DNA of 64,000 bases from Coriaria nepalensis (Eukaryota > Streptophyta > Magnoliopsida > Cucurbitales > Coriariaceae). Position numbers and translations under genes: made by a program. Shown here one piece after another: positions 1-12,929 of the stretch. The notes under the pieces are model-generated. The model made no database searches, was not told the origin of the DNA, and saw nothing but the letters and a program-made list of their open reading frames with translations. Location of the stretch: NCBI GenBank assembly GCA_027186245.1, contig CP114495.1:8920501-8984500 (forward strand). Direction: 5' to 3'. How positions within the stretch are numbered: position 1 is the stretch's first letter; each line of letters begins with the position of its first letter.

Positions 1-886
1 AAATCATCAATAATTAATAAAAAGTATGTATTACCACCATGAGAAGGAACTTTTTTAGGTCTCCATAGATCAGCATGAACATATTCTAAACATAGTTTGG
101 CTAAATGCATGCCTTACAAAAACTAAATTTATATTGTTTTCCTCAGATGCAATTCTCACAAACATCAAGTATAGTAATATTGTCCTTACCTAACAGACCC
201 TGTTTACAGAGTATTTGTAAACCTTTATGGCTCACATGATCCATTCTCATGTGCTATATCTGTGTCTTATCATGACCAATCACAAGTGCAGCATTAGTAT
301 AAGCATCAAAGTAATGTGGATATAAAAAATATATATACCATGTTTCTTTATCCCTCTAAGAACAAGTTTGCCATTTTTATACACAATTAGGTTTTCCATT
401 TCAACTTTATAAGTTCAAGCTAATTCATATAGTATCCCTAGCCCTTAATCCTGAGACAACTAAATCCATTGTATTTTAAAGATTCCTTAACTACCTTACA
501 AGCTTCACTTCTTGTTGTAAGAATATCGTTGCCTAATTAGGTTCTACTACTGACTGATTGGTACTTTTTAATGCTAATACTGATTTTAGGAACTCATCTA
601 AGTTTTCATCTAAGCTCTTATTAGGTTCCATTTTTCAAGCAAAAGGTCCCCTTTTTAAGAAAGCTAAGTTTAGAGCATTACGAATAGCAATAGTGGAATG
701 AAACTTACCCCACAAAGATTTGGCATTGTCGTTACCATCAATCTTTCTCAAAACACTATCTGATAGGTTGAGAATTACGAGGTTGTAAGCATCCTCTTTT
801 ATCTGAGCACGTTTGGCCAGTTTAGCTGCAAACCATTTCTTTTCCAGGGTCAATAAAAACTCGATTTTGGGACATTAATGCTCACA
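1..886 (-). mobile_element. Ty1/copia remnant: gag piece and gag-pre-integrase zinc region
   Basis: Read on the minus strand, 635-853 encodes a piece of copia Gag (UBN2-like) with the typical stretch LSDSVLRKID. About 110-250 encodes a gag-pre-integrase segment (MDHVSHKGLQ, then CENCILGKQ) supplying the H and C ligands of the integrase zinc finger. Reading frames are interrupted and no LTR is visible, so this is a dead fragment. It is the twin of the element at 5893-7079. Confidence 0.85.
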
Positions 887-1185
887 TCTTTTTTGTCCTA
901 GTCCCAAAATCTATTTGTCCATCATATTGTGGGATCTCCATCCTAACTATATTCACCATAGTCATAGTGTTTGGTGTAGATCTTCTGATCTCACTCCCCA
1001 TTCAGATAATACCCCAACCCAAAATTCAAGAATTCACACAGAATATTATATATCAATCAAACAAAGTGTTTGGATTACAGTCAATAGTAAGGATGGATAA
1101 TCATGCAGAAATTCACCCCAAGCAGAAATTTGGTTATTATCATGATAGAATATTATAGAGTGATTTTCAAAGGAAAACTATATCA
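1..1185. repeat. Copy 1 of a near-identical 1.19-kb direct duplication
   Basis: Bases 1-1185 recur at 6194-7378 in the same orientation with only a handful of substitutions seen by eye (for example at 27, 41 and 918). The repeat may extend left of the window. It carries degenerate Ty1/copia coding sequence on the minus strand. Its right edge meets the truncated 3' end of the MDHAR-like pseudogene through a short repeat of cattata. The few differences suggest a recent duplication or gene conversion. Confidence 0.95.
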
Positions 1186-1186
1186 T

Positions 1187-3295
<2,109 letters not shown>

Positions 3296-3479
3296 CATAT
3301 GAAGAGAAACTGGTGCAGAGAAAGAAAGTGTTCAGGAATAAGACTATCTCTTTAGTTAAAGTTTTATGACGAAGTCAGAAAATAGAGGAAGCAACTTAGA
3401 AAAAGAAGAAGATATGTGAACTAAATTCCTATAGTTATTCTAAGATTCCAGGACGAAACTTTTGTAAGTATGAGAGATT
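3296..3479 (+). mobile_element. Ty3/gypsy polyprotein C-terminal remnant next to LTR
   Basis: The plus strand shows a decayed version of the typical gypsy polyprotein end: a stretch like LVKVL, then IEEAT followed by KKKKIC, with the usual plant form being EATWE and an acidic tail. It ends just before TGTAATATCCC, a common start of gypsy LTRs. Stops interrupt it. Confidence 0.55.
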
Positions 3480-5800
3480 TGTAATATCCCAATTTTTTTA
3501 CTTTATGTACTTAGATAAAGTTGTGGTCTAAATATTATAAAGTAAGAGTTTTATTATGATTAGCGCCAAAATTGCAAGCACGTGGTGGAAAAATGGGGTT
3601 GAGAGAAATATACAGAAAATTTTTCTTTTAAGATTTTTAACAAATGAAAATTTATAACATAAGAATAATGTCATACGGCAACAATAAATAGGGAAAGTAA
3701 AGGCGGTAGGTTAATTGGTCAACTTTCAAATCTCTCATGCTAAGAGATAAACATGAAATATTAAATTTGGCACTCAATAGCAGCTAGCCACATAGTATGC
3801 GTAATCAAAAAACTAAAACCCAGCTGCCACTTCATAATTCCAAATTACGAATCTAGAAGCTTCAATAACCAAAAATAATTTCTCTCCTTTCTTTACCCTA
3901 TGCAAAATCTCGAACCGAAATCAGAAATTTCCATTCGTTATTCATAGACGAAAATCAACGAAAAAGAAAGGAGAAATCACAAGCTTACAAACCAAGACGC
4001 GAAACAATTCATCCAAAACAGAGCAGATCAACCAAGAACATTTTGTGGTAAGAATCACCACTACCTGTGTACTCGAATGCTTTAATTCATGCATAATAGG
4101 TCGAAATTGATAGTAGAATCAATAAAGTATAAAAAATCAGTATGAAATCAAAGTTTCGAGTATGTTGAAGTAAAGGAGAAGAGTCGATGCCTTCAAAAAT
4201 GTAAAGGGTCGACACCTTCAAAAATGTAAAGGGTAAAAGGTTCGAAAACCCACACCTCAAAGCCTTAAGAAGGAGAAATAATCTTCGGGGTCGAAGGGGT
4301 TCAACCGAGTCTACAGCTCAACACCTCGACACCCTTAAGAGTGAGAAATACTCTACGGGGTCGAAGGGGTTCGACCGGGTCCACGGCTCAATACCTCGAC
4401 ATCCTTAAGAGTGGGAAGTACCCTACGGGGTCGACGGGTGCTATAACAAAAACAAAATTTCAATCTCCTTGTATTTTTAAATAGAATTGAGAATCAAGTT
4501 CTTAATAAGATAGAAAACACATGTTTTGGATAAGTTCGTAGTTGGCCCACAGTCATAAGGATTTCAGTAAGCTCTTACCAAGATAGGACGTAAAAAAGGT
4601 AAGTAAAGTCTTACTTACAACACAAGTTTTTTCACTATTTGTTCAACATGAGATTTATGTTATTGTTATGAATGCAACCTAGCATATTGAACCTTGAATT
4701 GATTACGTGGTGCTATGTTTTTATAAAACATGTTGGAATTATGATTATATTAGTTGAATATATAACTTTTCCAAAAGTAGAAAATGCACCTTTAGGTTTT
4801 ACGCAAAAGTAGTAAAGAGAAGTGTTATGCTTTTAAAGTGATTAGTGTGATACTTGACATTACATAAGCGTAAAATTTTAGTGAGGCGTTGTCTGGTCAG
4901 GGCGAACTGAGCAGAGTCGCTGATCTTAGAAATTTCTTGATCAGACCTGACTAAAAGAGGTCGCTGATCCGAGATGTGATCTGATCAGGGTAGACTAAGG
5001 GGAGTCTCAATCACATATATTTTAGTCATAGATGACCATATATCACAGTAGAGCTAGCGGCAGCATCCTTAGAGCCCACAGTAGAAAGTGCATCTCATTT
5101 GCATAGAAAGTTTCATAAGAGTTTACAAAAACTATTCAACTGAATTTAAAAAAAATATATATTTGAATATATTTTGTGCATGTGAGAGAAGACTTTACTT
5201 ACTAAGCTTTTTATCTCATAGCAGTTACTTGTGTTTATAGATGAGCGTAAGAAAGGAAAGTCAGTAATTCTATAATAGGGTGAGTGAAGCATGATTATCC
5301 TAGTATGAAGTATATATAGGCCCAACCTATAGGGAGATAGAAAGTAAGAATGTAAATTTTGAAAAGGGTTCCTTTTTAACACATTTTCATAAGTTTCTAA
5401 GAGTAGAACTTTATTTTACCAAGAGAGTTGTGAAGATGATCCGATTATAAATAGATAAAATATTATGTTTAAATTAATACCGCTTTTGAGATTTATGGAA
5501 ACATAGTTTTTAAAAAATTCAAAATTTCTCCATATTTTCACTAAGAGGTTTTTGAGTAGTAGGTAACGCTCCTACTAGTTATATTTAAGTTTAAAAAATG
5601 AATAACCTTAGTTTTCAAAAGGTATTTCGATAAGTAATATAGCCAGTAGAAGAGAGTCGTCACATTATCTCATAGCATATATCCTTTAGTACCTTCTTGA
5701 TATCTCAAAAATACAAATTTGGGTAATATAGGTTCTAGTATTTGACTTATGGGAATATGCAGCACACCTAAACACCATAATATGACTCATATTAGGTAAT
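3480..5800 (+). mobile_element. Ty3/gypsy LTR-like sequence, right end uncertain
   Basis: The sequence begins TGTAATATCCCAATTTTT, which matches the inner end of the LTR at 33235-34825 read on the other strand. It shares with that LTR a segment around GGCAGCATCC near 5060 (complement near 33775). It contains 70-bp tandem repeats at 4263-4437 and related short repeats around 4880-5010 (ggtcgctgatc, gatcagg). I could not find the closing CA end with certainty; 5570 to 5800 is the likely range. Confidence 0.55.
4263..4437. repeat. 70-bp tandem repeat, 2.5 copies
   Basis: Units begin with ccttaaga at 4263, 4333 and 4403, a regular 70-bp spacing; the third is partial. Unit 2 contains an inverted repeat, ggtcgaa - gggg - ttcgacc, which could form a small hairpin. 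It lies inside the gypsy-like LTR. Confidence 0.9.
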
Positions 5801-5892
5801 TTTTTAGATCATATTTTTTCAAGACATTTAAAATTAATAATAGAAGAAAATATTCTATTTTTTAGATATATTGTAGTTTTTACAGCTTCACC

Positions 5893-7079
5893 CTAAAAAG
5901 GTTTTGAAATTCCAACAATGATCATCATGCATCTGACCTTATCTAATATAGTTCTATTTATTCGTTTAGCAATGTCATTCTGTTGTGGAGTGTAAGCTAA
6001 TGTCCTATGCCTTAAAATGGCATGATCGGAACAATATTTATCAAACACATTATTACAAAATTTCAGGCCATTGTCCATTCTTAGAGCTTTCACCTCTTTA
6101 TCAATTTGTTTTTCAACCAAAGTTTTCCGAGCAACAAACTTACCAAAGGTTTCATCTTTTGATTTAAGTAAGAAAACCCAATTCTTTCTACTAAAATCAT
6201 CAATAATTAATAAAAAATATGTATTACCACCATTAGAAGGAACTTTTTTAGGTCTCCATAGATCAGCATGAACATATTCTAAACATAGTTTGGCTAAATG
6301 CATGCCTTACAAAAACTAAATTTATATTGTTTTCCTAAGATGCAATTCTCACAAACATCAAGTATAGTAATATTGTCCTTACCTAACAGACCCTGTTTAC
6401 AGAGTATTTGTAAACCTTTATGGCTCACATGATCCATTCTCATGTGCTATATCTGTGTCTTATCATGACCAATCACAAGTGCAGCATTAGTATAAGCATC
6501 AAAGTAATGTGGATATAAAAAATATATATACCATGTTTCTTTATCCCTCTAAGAACAAGTTTGCCATTTTTATACACAATTAGGTTTTCCATTTCAACTT
6601 TATAAGTTCAAGCTAATTCATATAGTATCCCTAGCCCTTAATCCTGAGACAACTAAATCCATTGTATTTTAAAGATTCCTTAACTACCTTACAAGCTTCA
6701 CTTCTTGTTGTAAGAATATCGTTGCCTAATTAGGTTCTACTACTGACTGATTGGTACTTTTTAATGCTAATACTGATTTTAGGAACTCATCTAAGTTTTC
6801 ATCTAAGCTCTTATTAGGTTCCATTTTTCAAGCAAAAGGTCCCCTTTTTAAGAAAGCTAAGTTTAGAGCATTACGAATAGCAATAGTGGAATGAAACTTA
6901 CCCCACAAAGATTTGGCATTGTCGTTACCATCAATCTTTCTCAAAACACTATCTGATAGGTTGAGAATTACGAGGTTGTAAGCATCCTCTTTTATCTGAG
7001 CACGTTTGGCCAGTTTAGCTGCAAACCATTTCTTTTCCAGGGTCAATAAAAACTCGATTTTGGGACATTAATGCTCACA
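5893..7079 (-). mobile_element. Ty1/copia remnant: integrase core, gag-pre-integrase, gag
   Basis: On the minus strand the order is gag piece (7046-6828), gag-pre-integrase zinc region (about 6450-6300) and integrase core (6303-5893). The core shows YVHADLW (first Asp), FLLIIDDFSRK, LRMDNGLKF (second Asp) and TPQQNDIAKRINRT. In that last block copia integrases have Glu as the third catalytic residue and here it is Lys, so the enzyme would be inactive. No LTR or RT was found. Confidence 0.88.
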
Positions 7080-7378
7080 TCTTTTTTGTCCTAGTCCCAA
7101 AATCTATTTTTCCATCATATTGTGGGATCTCCATCCTAACTATATTCACCATAGTCATAGTGTTTGGTGTAGATCTTCTGATCTCACTCCCCATTCAGAT
7201 AATACCCCAACCCAAAATTCAAGAATTCACACAGAATATTATATATCAATCAAACAAAGTGTTTGGATTACAGTCAATAGTAAGGATGGATAATCATGCA
7301 GAAATTCACCCCAAGCAGAAATTTGGTTATTATCATGATAGAATATTATAGAGTGATTTTCAAAGGAAAACTATATCA
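6194..7378. repeat. Copy 2 of the 1.19-kb direct duplication
   Basis: It matches 1-1185 base for base apart from a handful of changes, at an offset of 6193. Identity stops at 7378/1185 after ctatatca. Beyond that point copy 2 continues into sequence just past the GIG-repeat gene at 7463, while copy 1 continues into the MDHAR fusion pseudogene. Confidence 0.95.
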
Positions 7379-7462
7379 AGATTAGGCAAACCTTATTGCA
7401 TATCAAAGAAAGATTTCATAGACATACATTCAAGCAATACAGATCAATGCAATAGATTGGGT

Positions 7463-7816
7463 CTACTTACAAGGTTTAGTATTATCTTTTTTTTCACCGA
7501 TTGATCCGATGCCGAACACCGTTGATTTGTTCACTGCCGTCCTAGAACCCCCACGACTTACACCTTCTGATGATCCAGTACCTCTTCCTATGTTGACATT
7601 TTCAAAGTTAATGTTGTTTTCTGTGCCGGAAAAGGATAGTATGCTACCTTCACCAATTGCTCCCATTCCAAACACCGTTGATTTCTTCCCAAACCCATCG
7701 TGATCATCGTTGTTTATGCTGACTGCTCCAAACCCAATCTTGTTAGTCATGTCGGTAAGTTTAATGTTTGCTCCACCAATTCCTCCTATTCCGAAAACCG
7801 TGTTTTTCTCAGACAT
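7463..7816 (-). CDS. Small protein made only of GIG-motif repeats
   Basis: 117 residues starting at MSEKN (ATG 7816). I do not recognise the family, and almost the whole protein is the cluster's repeat. Copy 1 covers residues 6-31 (TVFGIGGIG ... KIGFGAV), copy 2 residues 46-74 (TVFGMGAIG ... NINFENV), and a truncated copy 3 residues 98-112 (TVFGIGSIG). There is no signal peptide, membrane segment or other domain. A leader intron is likely: donor CTCAG-gtaatca near 7958 and acceptor ttttcttcag near 7831, with no usable ATG in the upstream exon, so I start at the first ATG after the acceptor. Gly, Ser and Asn content is high and the alternating hydrophobic residues suggest short beta strands. 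A decayed copy lies at 19361-19495. Function unknown. Confidence 0.7.
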   Translation of the reverse strand: MSEKNTVFGIGGIGGANIKLTDMTNKIGFGAVSINNDDHDGFGKKSTVFGMGAIGEGSILSFSGTENNINFENVNIGRGTGSSEGVSRGGSRTAVNKSTVFGIGSIGEKKDNTKPCK

Positions 7817-8044
7817 CCTCGTCCTTCTGAAGAAAATTACACTATTTTTCTTTTTCAGAAAAAAAGTATTATTTAGCAAGAGATTCAGTTCATAAAATTT
7901 TGAAGTTGATTAAGAGATATAATCATAAGCAGCTAATGAGGAATAATTTGTGATTACCTGAGTTTTGCTGCCAATAATATTCAACTTCAAACGACGAGCT
8001 AACTCATTTACTTATACTTTCAACGAAATACTCATAACTATGCC

Positions 8045-8310
8045 TAGAGGTGTCAAAACGGGCTACCCGGCTTGGACCGACCCAGCCCGATCTATTTAGA
8101 ATTTTTTACTATTTAGCGTTGGGCTGAGCTAAGCTTGAAAAAAAAAATGAGCTGGATTGGACTGTGTCCATTTTCAAAATAATATCTGAATCCGGTTTGG
8201 AAAGCTTTTTGGATTTATCTTGAGTCTATCTGAGCTTAAAATAGGTCGGGTTCTACCAAGCCTTATCGGACCTAAAATGGGTCGAGTTCTACCGGGCCGG
8301 CCCTTTTCTA
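8045..8310. mobile_element. Possible hAT-like end sequence
   Basis: The stretch starts aggtgtcaaaacgggc and repeats gggtcg / cccggc words (gggtcgagttctaccgggcc), as in the subterminal regions of plant hAT elements. No transposase and no matched far end were found. Tentative. Confidence 0.3.
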
Positions 8311-8518
8311 AAAAAAATATTCATAATAAATTACTATTAAAGTAAATGATATTATTTGAGATTCTGAATTCTGAAAATAATCCAATTAATAAGAGATTTA
8401 AAGAATAATTTAAATAAAATTATTAAAATTATTAAATTATAATCATCAAAATTTGTAAAGATTAAGAAATATAAATCTAATTTTATAATTTTTAAAGAAT
8501 CAAAATCTAGTAAAAAAT

Positions 8519-8970
8519 TTATTACGTCTAATTTAGTCTTCTTATAGACATAGACACCCTGTCCAGTTATAATTAATTATTAGAATTCACATTGACCGAT
8601 TCGTGAAAGGTTGGAAACGATAACATATAATTATTTGATTAGATAAATTAATGCATTAATTGGAAGTAGAATCTTTCAAGATTCGACCTACTTGTCTCTA
8701 GTTGATTATGGACAGAGAGTAGAAAGTCAACGTAAGAGTTAAAGATAAAGGTAAAATACATGGGAATCAATTGTATCGCAAGTTGGCCATGAACATAATT
8801 TCTTAATTGTTCGATGTGATGGAATGGATTAAAAAAAGACATGGATAAGTTATTCAACTACAAATCTTTACAATAATGTTTTACCTCAATTATTACTAAG
8901 TTTATATTTGTTTACTCATTCAAACCTGGTTGATGTTATGTCCGGATTCGTTTCAATTAATACTCTCTTT
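8519..8970. repeat. Dispersed repeat, copy A (partner at 25187-25660)
   Basis: The stretch from tattacgtctaattta to tttcaattaata matches 25187-25660 in the same orientation with small indels. Both copies contain a short minus-strand frame with the shared peptide VDFLLSVHNQ, but neither looks like a complete gene. The nature of the element is unknown. Confidence 0.75.
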
Positions 8971-9737
8971 TTGTTTATTTTTATTTTTATTTTTATTTTT
9001 TAAATTTTTGGGTGGGTTGGGTGTTTCGTTTTTCTTTGCCTTTGCACTTGTGGTATCTTTTTACTACAAAATTTACTATATGTCAAAATGAAATGATATA
9101 TATTTTTGGCCTATCAAGTATCGAAATACATGTATTGAGAAAATGTTAAAGTGGATAATGGAATGGAAATGAGGTTTGTTATAGATTCTGTCGTAAACCT
9201 TTTATTTTATATTTTTTAAAAATTATTATTTTACTTATAAGATAATTTTATCTATCTTTATTATTATTTAACCACTACCTAGTGGTTCGAGCCGAATTTC
9301 ATAGGCATATGCCTAGATATCAAATATTAAGCTCTTTTTTATAAATATTAATTGGGATAGGGATTGAGATCAATTTTAAAATTGATCACATTACTGGTCA
9401 TATTATAGGTCTTTATAGAGAGATCGAAACCAATTCTAGTTCCAATACTTTATCTATACCTAAAATTGGTAATGGAATTGAGTTTGATATTAGGATTCCT
9501 ATCGGGACCGAGAATTTTGCCGACCTCTATTACATTCTTGATGCAGGTGTTCTCTTATAGAAGGTGGCTGGTTATACTTTCATCCCATATCGTGAGAAAA
9601 CGGTAAAGTCGGGTGAATTTACACATTTCGGATTTTGAGGCACAACCCAAGACAGTCCCATATTTATGTTGGGTGAATTTACAAGGGTTATCCACGAATT
9701 ACAAGTAGTGCTGTTAGTGGGGCGAATTGACGGGGCT
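8971..9737. other. Noncoding stretch
   Basis: AT-rich, with a pentanucleotide run of tttta around 8970-9000. I see no gene or clear element. Confidence 0.5.
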
Positions 9738-10138
9738 GCTAGGGGAGCTTCATGAGATTATGCCCGAGGAGTTACCATGTGATTACCCCCTATACGGGAT
9801 ATACAACATGAGATCAATCTAATTCTGGGTTCTAGCCTTTTGAATTTGCCCCATTATTGTATGAGTCCGACGGAGCACGATGAGCTCCAACGGCAACTAC
9901 AACAAATTCTCGATGAAGGCTTTACCTGTGAGAGCCTATGTCCGTGTGTTGTACCCGCATTGTTAATGCCAAAAAAGATGGTAGTTGGAGAACGTGTCTT
10001 GATAGTCGAGCCATTAACAAGATTACGGTTAAATATCGGTTCCATATACCCCACCTTAATGATATGCTAGATCTTGTGAGAAGGGCGACAATTTTTTCGA
10101 AGATATTCTTGAAAAGCAGAGGAGTACACTATTAATAT
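9738..10138 (+). mobile_element. Ty3/gypsy reverse transcriptase remnant
   Basis: The plus strand encodes LLGELHEIMPEELP, then [35 protein letters not shown], the PALLMPKK block and, after a frameshift near 9975, [20 protein letters not shown] and IPHLNDMLD. These are consecutive blocks of the N-terminal part of gypsy RT. The catalytic YxDD region is absent. A short dead scrap. Confidence 0.88.
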
Positions 10139-10561
10139 ACTTAAAATTTGAGAATATTTAATACAGCGTTGAAATTAGAGATTGTTTTCTGTTCCACTCT
10201 TTGCGATATAATGTAAAACCTCACTTCAAACATTCGCGAACTGAATCTGTATGGCTAATTGTAGAATTTGGAGAGTTTTACTTCTAAATTGTTCATCCAA
10301 TTAGAATGAGGATTATGCATTTTAAATTTATGGTAATTACATAATACAACCACTGCCAATGTTTTTTTACTTGCTTTACCCGTATATACTCTTGCAATAC
10401 TCTACAAACTCTCTTACACAAGTCATACTTCTTACAACTTAGATACTAACACAAGCTAAACTTGCTTTTGAAGTGAAAATAAAAACAAAGATGATAATCT
10501 GATTCAACAAAATACTTTAATAAAATATTATACAAAAATATCATCATTCAATAGGTAGAGC

Positions 10562-11710
10562 CTAGAATTCTAATTTGTCCTTCAACTTTGTTGCTATGGT
10601 GTTTATGATTGAGAAGCCTAGAGCACTAAGCGGATCTTCTTCAGCTTCTGTAGGAGGAGGCATCCCCTGTCCAGGATACATACCTTGGGGCGGATATGAG
10701 GGACTGGGACCCATCCACGGTGTATGTTCACTGTAAGAGAAGCTTTTCCCACTTTTAGACTTGGACGAAGCTTTGGCATCCAATGAACTTTGAACCTGCT
10801 CGACCCTATAAACCATGTGACAGCATTTTCCGGGTTCGTTATAACGCATATAGGAGCCCTTATTTCCTTTGCCACGGTAATTCTGGGCTGAAAATATCGT
10901 AACAAGTTGACCATCAGCGAAATTGTCCCACCCATTCTTGACCGGCTCGTGACCACGGCACATGAAATCCAATCTATTCTTGTCAAGAAACTCTCTCACT
11001 TTGTCCGCACCAAATTCATATGTTACTCCTTTTCTCTGACCCCAACCTTTAATTCTTGTAGATGGATTAGTCAAGAGAAGATCCTCTAACAGCTCTAGCT
11101 CTTTGTGCCGATCATTTTTTCTTAAATCTTTCTCGAAATTTATTGTCCGAGTTATATTTTTGATATCTTCCAAGCTGTGAAGGTGAGGAGAAAGACCACT
11201 ATGAACGCAGAAGACCTCTTTACTAATTACAGCTGCAACTGGAAGGCAGTCGAAGCAGTCTTGGAACATCTTCCACACCAATACAGGATACGATCTATTC
11301 TTACACTCATGGTAAATATTGGGTTTACAGTCTCCAAAAGAACATTCATCTGTCCCTCTCAAAAGAAAAATATTTTCAGGATATCTTACTTTGAATGCGA
11401 GGAGAAGACATATTGTCTCTAAGCTATTGTTGCCTCGACCCACATAGTTACCCATAAATAAGAACGTTGAAGCAGGGGGATCTCCGCCAGACTTTAAGAT
11501 GTATTTGAGGTCCTTAAACTGACCGCGTATATCTCCACAGACATTGATCGGTCTTTTAAGCTCCAACAAAGAGGGCTCTTGTAAGAAAATCTCCCTCGCA
11601 ACTGCACAAAGGTGTCTGATCTCAAACTCTGGTAATTGGACCTCTAGTGTTGGCCTTCCTCGTACGTCAAATAGCCGATTGATGATATCATCGAGGACTG
11701 AATCATCCAT
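10562..11710 (-). CDS. PP1-like protein phosphatase with destroyed catalytic motifs
   Basis: 382 residues from MDDSVLDDIINRL (ATG 11710), which matches the usual start of plant type-one (TOPP) catalytic subunits. The frame is open for 37 more codons upstream with a hydrophobic run, but an acceptor-like tttagttcag just before AATCCAAAAATG suggests that part is leader or intron. The fold is recognisable throughout (YPENIFLLRG, CLPVAAVIS, RGHEPVKNG, VTIFSAQNY), but metal and catalytic motifs are altered. GDxHG is GDIRGQ (59-64), GDYVDRG is GNYVGRG (87-93) and GNHE is GTDE (119-122), so His66, Asp92, Asp95, Asn124 and His125 of PP1 are all replaced. The later His residues (CVHSGLSP, RGHEP) remain. 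The C-terminal tail after about residue 300 is new, Ser/Lys then Pro/Gly/Met rich, ending ALGFSIINTIATKL. Intronless, unlike ordinary TOPP genes, so probably a retrocopy. An open frame of this length argues for selection as a pseudophosphatase, perhaps as scaffold or decoy; recent decay remains possible. Confidence 0.85.
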   Translation of the reverse strand: MDDSVLDDIINRLFDVRGRPTLEVQLPEFEIRHLCAVAREIFLQEPSLLELKRPINVCGDIRGQFKDLKYILKSGGDPPASTFLFMGNYVGRGNNSLETICLLLAFKVRYPENIFLLRGTDECSFGDCKPNIYHECKNRSYPVLVWKMFQDCFDCLPVAAVISKEVFCVHSGLSPHLHSLEDIKNITRTINFEKDLRKNDRHKELELLEDLLLTNPSTRIKGWGQRKGVTYEFGADKVREFLDKNRLDFMCRGHEPVKNGWDNFADGQLVTIFSAQNYRGKGNKGSYMRYNEPGKCCHMVYRVEQVQSSLDAKASSKSKSGKSFSYSEHTPWMGPSPSYPPQGMYPGQGMPPPTEAEEDPLSALGFSIINTIATKLKDKLEF

Positions 11711-12375
11711 TTTTGGATTCTGAACTAAAAGTAATAAACTGATCAAGGTGATCAATAAAAGTCCCCAAGCAGAGCGAGGAAAGGAGGGGCGAGACAAAGG
11801 TTGATTATTATACGCTTTCACAAAATTTAAGCTTGTGTTAGGTACCTTTCAATTATTGCCGGTCAAATCCTGCTACATATATGCTTGTTTCTTCGTACAT
11901 GCAATTATATTCTATCTCCCGCACACGTGAACTGTTCTTAATTTCACGTGGCAACAAAATCTTACTAATAACGAATAGAGACGGATTAAATTTACTTAAG
12001 CAAAAATAAGTTTAAAACTCTATTACTAAAACAAAGTTTCATTCGTCCTTATTAAAACTTCTATTTATTTACAGAAAAGTCACTGATATGACTTTTCACG
12101 ATTCTCAATGCCATCAAATAAGACTGGGCCCTTTAAAATGTTGCATGTTTAAAGTGCCCTAAGGCCCTGTGATATTAGCCTTTTTCGTGGTAGTGTTTTT
12201 CTTTTTTCTTTTTTTTCTCAATTTTCTTTTGGCTCTGTCGGTTTCTTCATGTGATGGCTCTCTCTCTTATTTTCGATCTAGGGTTTTGATGATTCTCAAT
12301 GCCATCAAATAACAGGAGTATTCAAACCAAAAGAGATATGTTACATTTATTGTTCATGCTAGCAAGGTCCACTGT
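11711..12375. other. Intergenic stretch
   Basis: Promoter side of the PP1-like gene (minus strand) and 3' side of the CHFCK gene. A 24-bp word, gattctcaatgccatcaaat, occurs at about 12099 and again at 12291, marking a small local duplication. No gene seen. Confidence 0.5.
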
Positions 12376-12909
12376 CTAATCTAGTTCTAAGCTATCTTTT
12401 TCCGAGGTTTCAGCGCCAGGAGGACTCCCCGGAAAATATGCATTTTGGATATTGTAAATCAGTTTTTCTACTTGAGCACTGCCGCCGTTAATTGCATTAA
12501 CACCAAAACACTTATTAGTTTGATTTCCTTTCATATTTACTGGGTCCAGACCGTCATTAATTCTCGAGTTTCTTCGTCCATCATTACTACCAGTAGTCCC
12601 ACCAACTTCTACCCATTGTATCTTTCCCTCCACCACTTTCTTCCCCCACTTTCTTTGTGACTCCTCTTCTTCCAAAATATAGTCATAAGTTTTAACCCAT
12701 TGCTCTTGCTCATCCACAATTCTCTTTTCTAGCTTGCCAGCGTCTTGAAGCTTAAAGACTTTACAAAAGTGGCAGTTTTTTGATCTGTGAAGAGTCCCTT
12801 TTAATGGTCGAACCGCTCCTGAATACTTGGTCCAGGTTTGGTGTTCTGAGAATATGTAATATGCTATGTCGGTTGGGGATCTCAACGTCCGATCTGACTT
12901 TTCCGACAT
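12376..12909 (-). CDS. CHFCK-domain protein with degenerate GIG-like tail
   Basis: 177 residues from MSEKSD (ATG 12909). The N-terminal 100 residues share with exon 3 of the gene at 55675-58220 the pattern DIAYYxxxEHxTWT, then a CHFCKxFxL box with two Cys, and a Trp-containing segment (KIQWVEV here, KVQWFQV there). I do not recognise this domain; CHFCK may bind a metal or form a disulfide. A Glu/Lys-rich helix follows. The C-terminal part (CFGVNAINGGSAQVE) looks like a decayed GIG motif. An acceptor tacgtag lies 12 bases before the ATG, and a donor TTCAAG-gtgagt near 13217 could begin a leader intron of about 300 bp. The start is chosen by alignment to the paralogue. Confidence 0.7.
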   Translation of the reverse strand: MSEKSDRTLRSPTDIAYYIFSEHQTWTKYSGAVRPLKGTLHRSKNCHFCKVFKLQDAGKLEKRIVDEQEQWVKTYDYILEEEESQRKWGKKVVEGKIQWVEVGGTTGSNDGRRNSRINDGLDPVNMKGNQTNKCFGVNAINGGSAQVEKLIYNIQNAYFPGSPPGAETSEKDSLELD

Positions 12910-12929
12910 GATCAAAGGAACTACGTACA

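Noticed and set aside
3480..5800. Tandem repeats at 4.26-4.44 kb as a CRISPR-like or satellite array
   Set aside because: Only 2.5 units without unique spacers, inside an LTR-like sequence of a plant genome.
10562..11821. Longer PP1-like start at 11821 with an N-terminal hydrophobic segment
   Set aside because: The family starts at MDDSVLDDII, and an acceptor-like site lies just before that ATG; the extra part is probably leader or intron.
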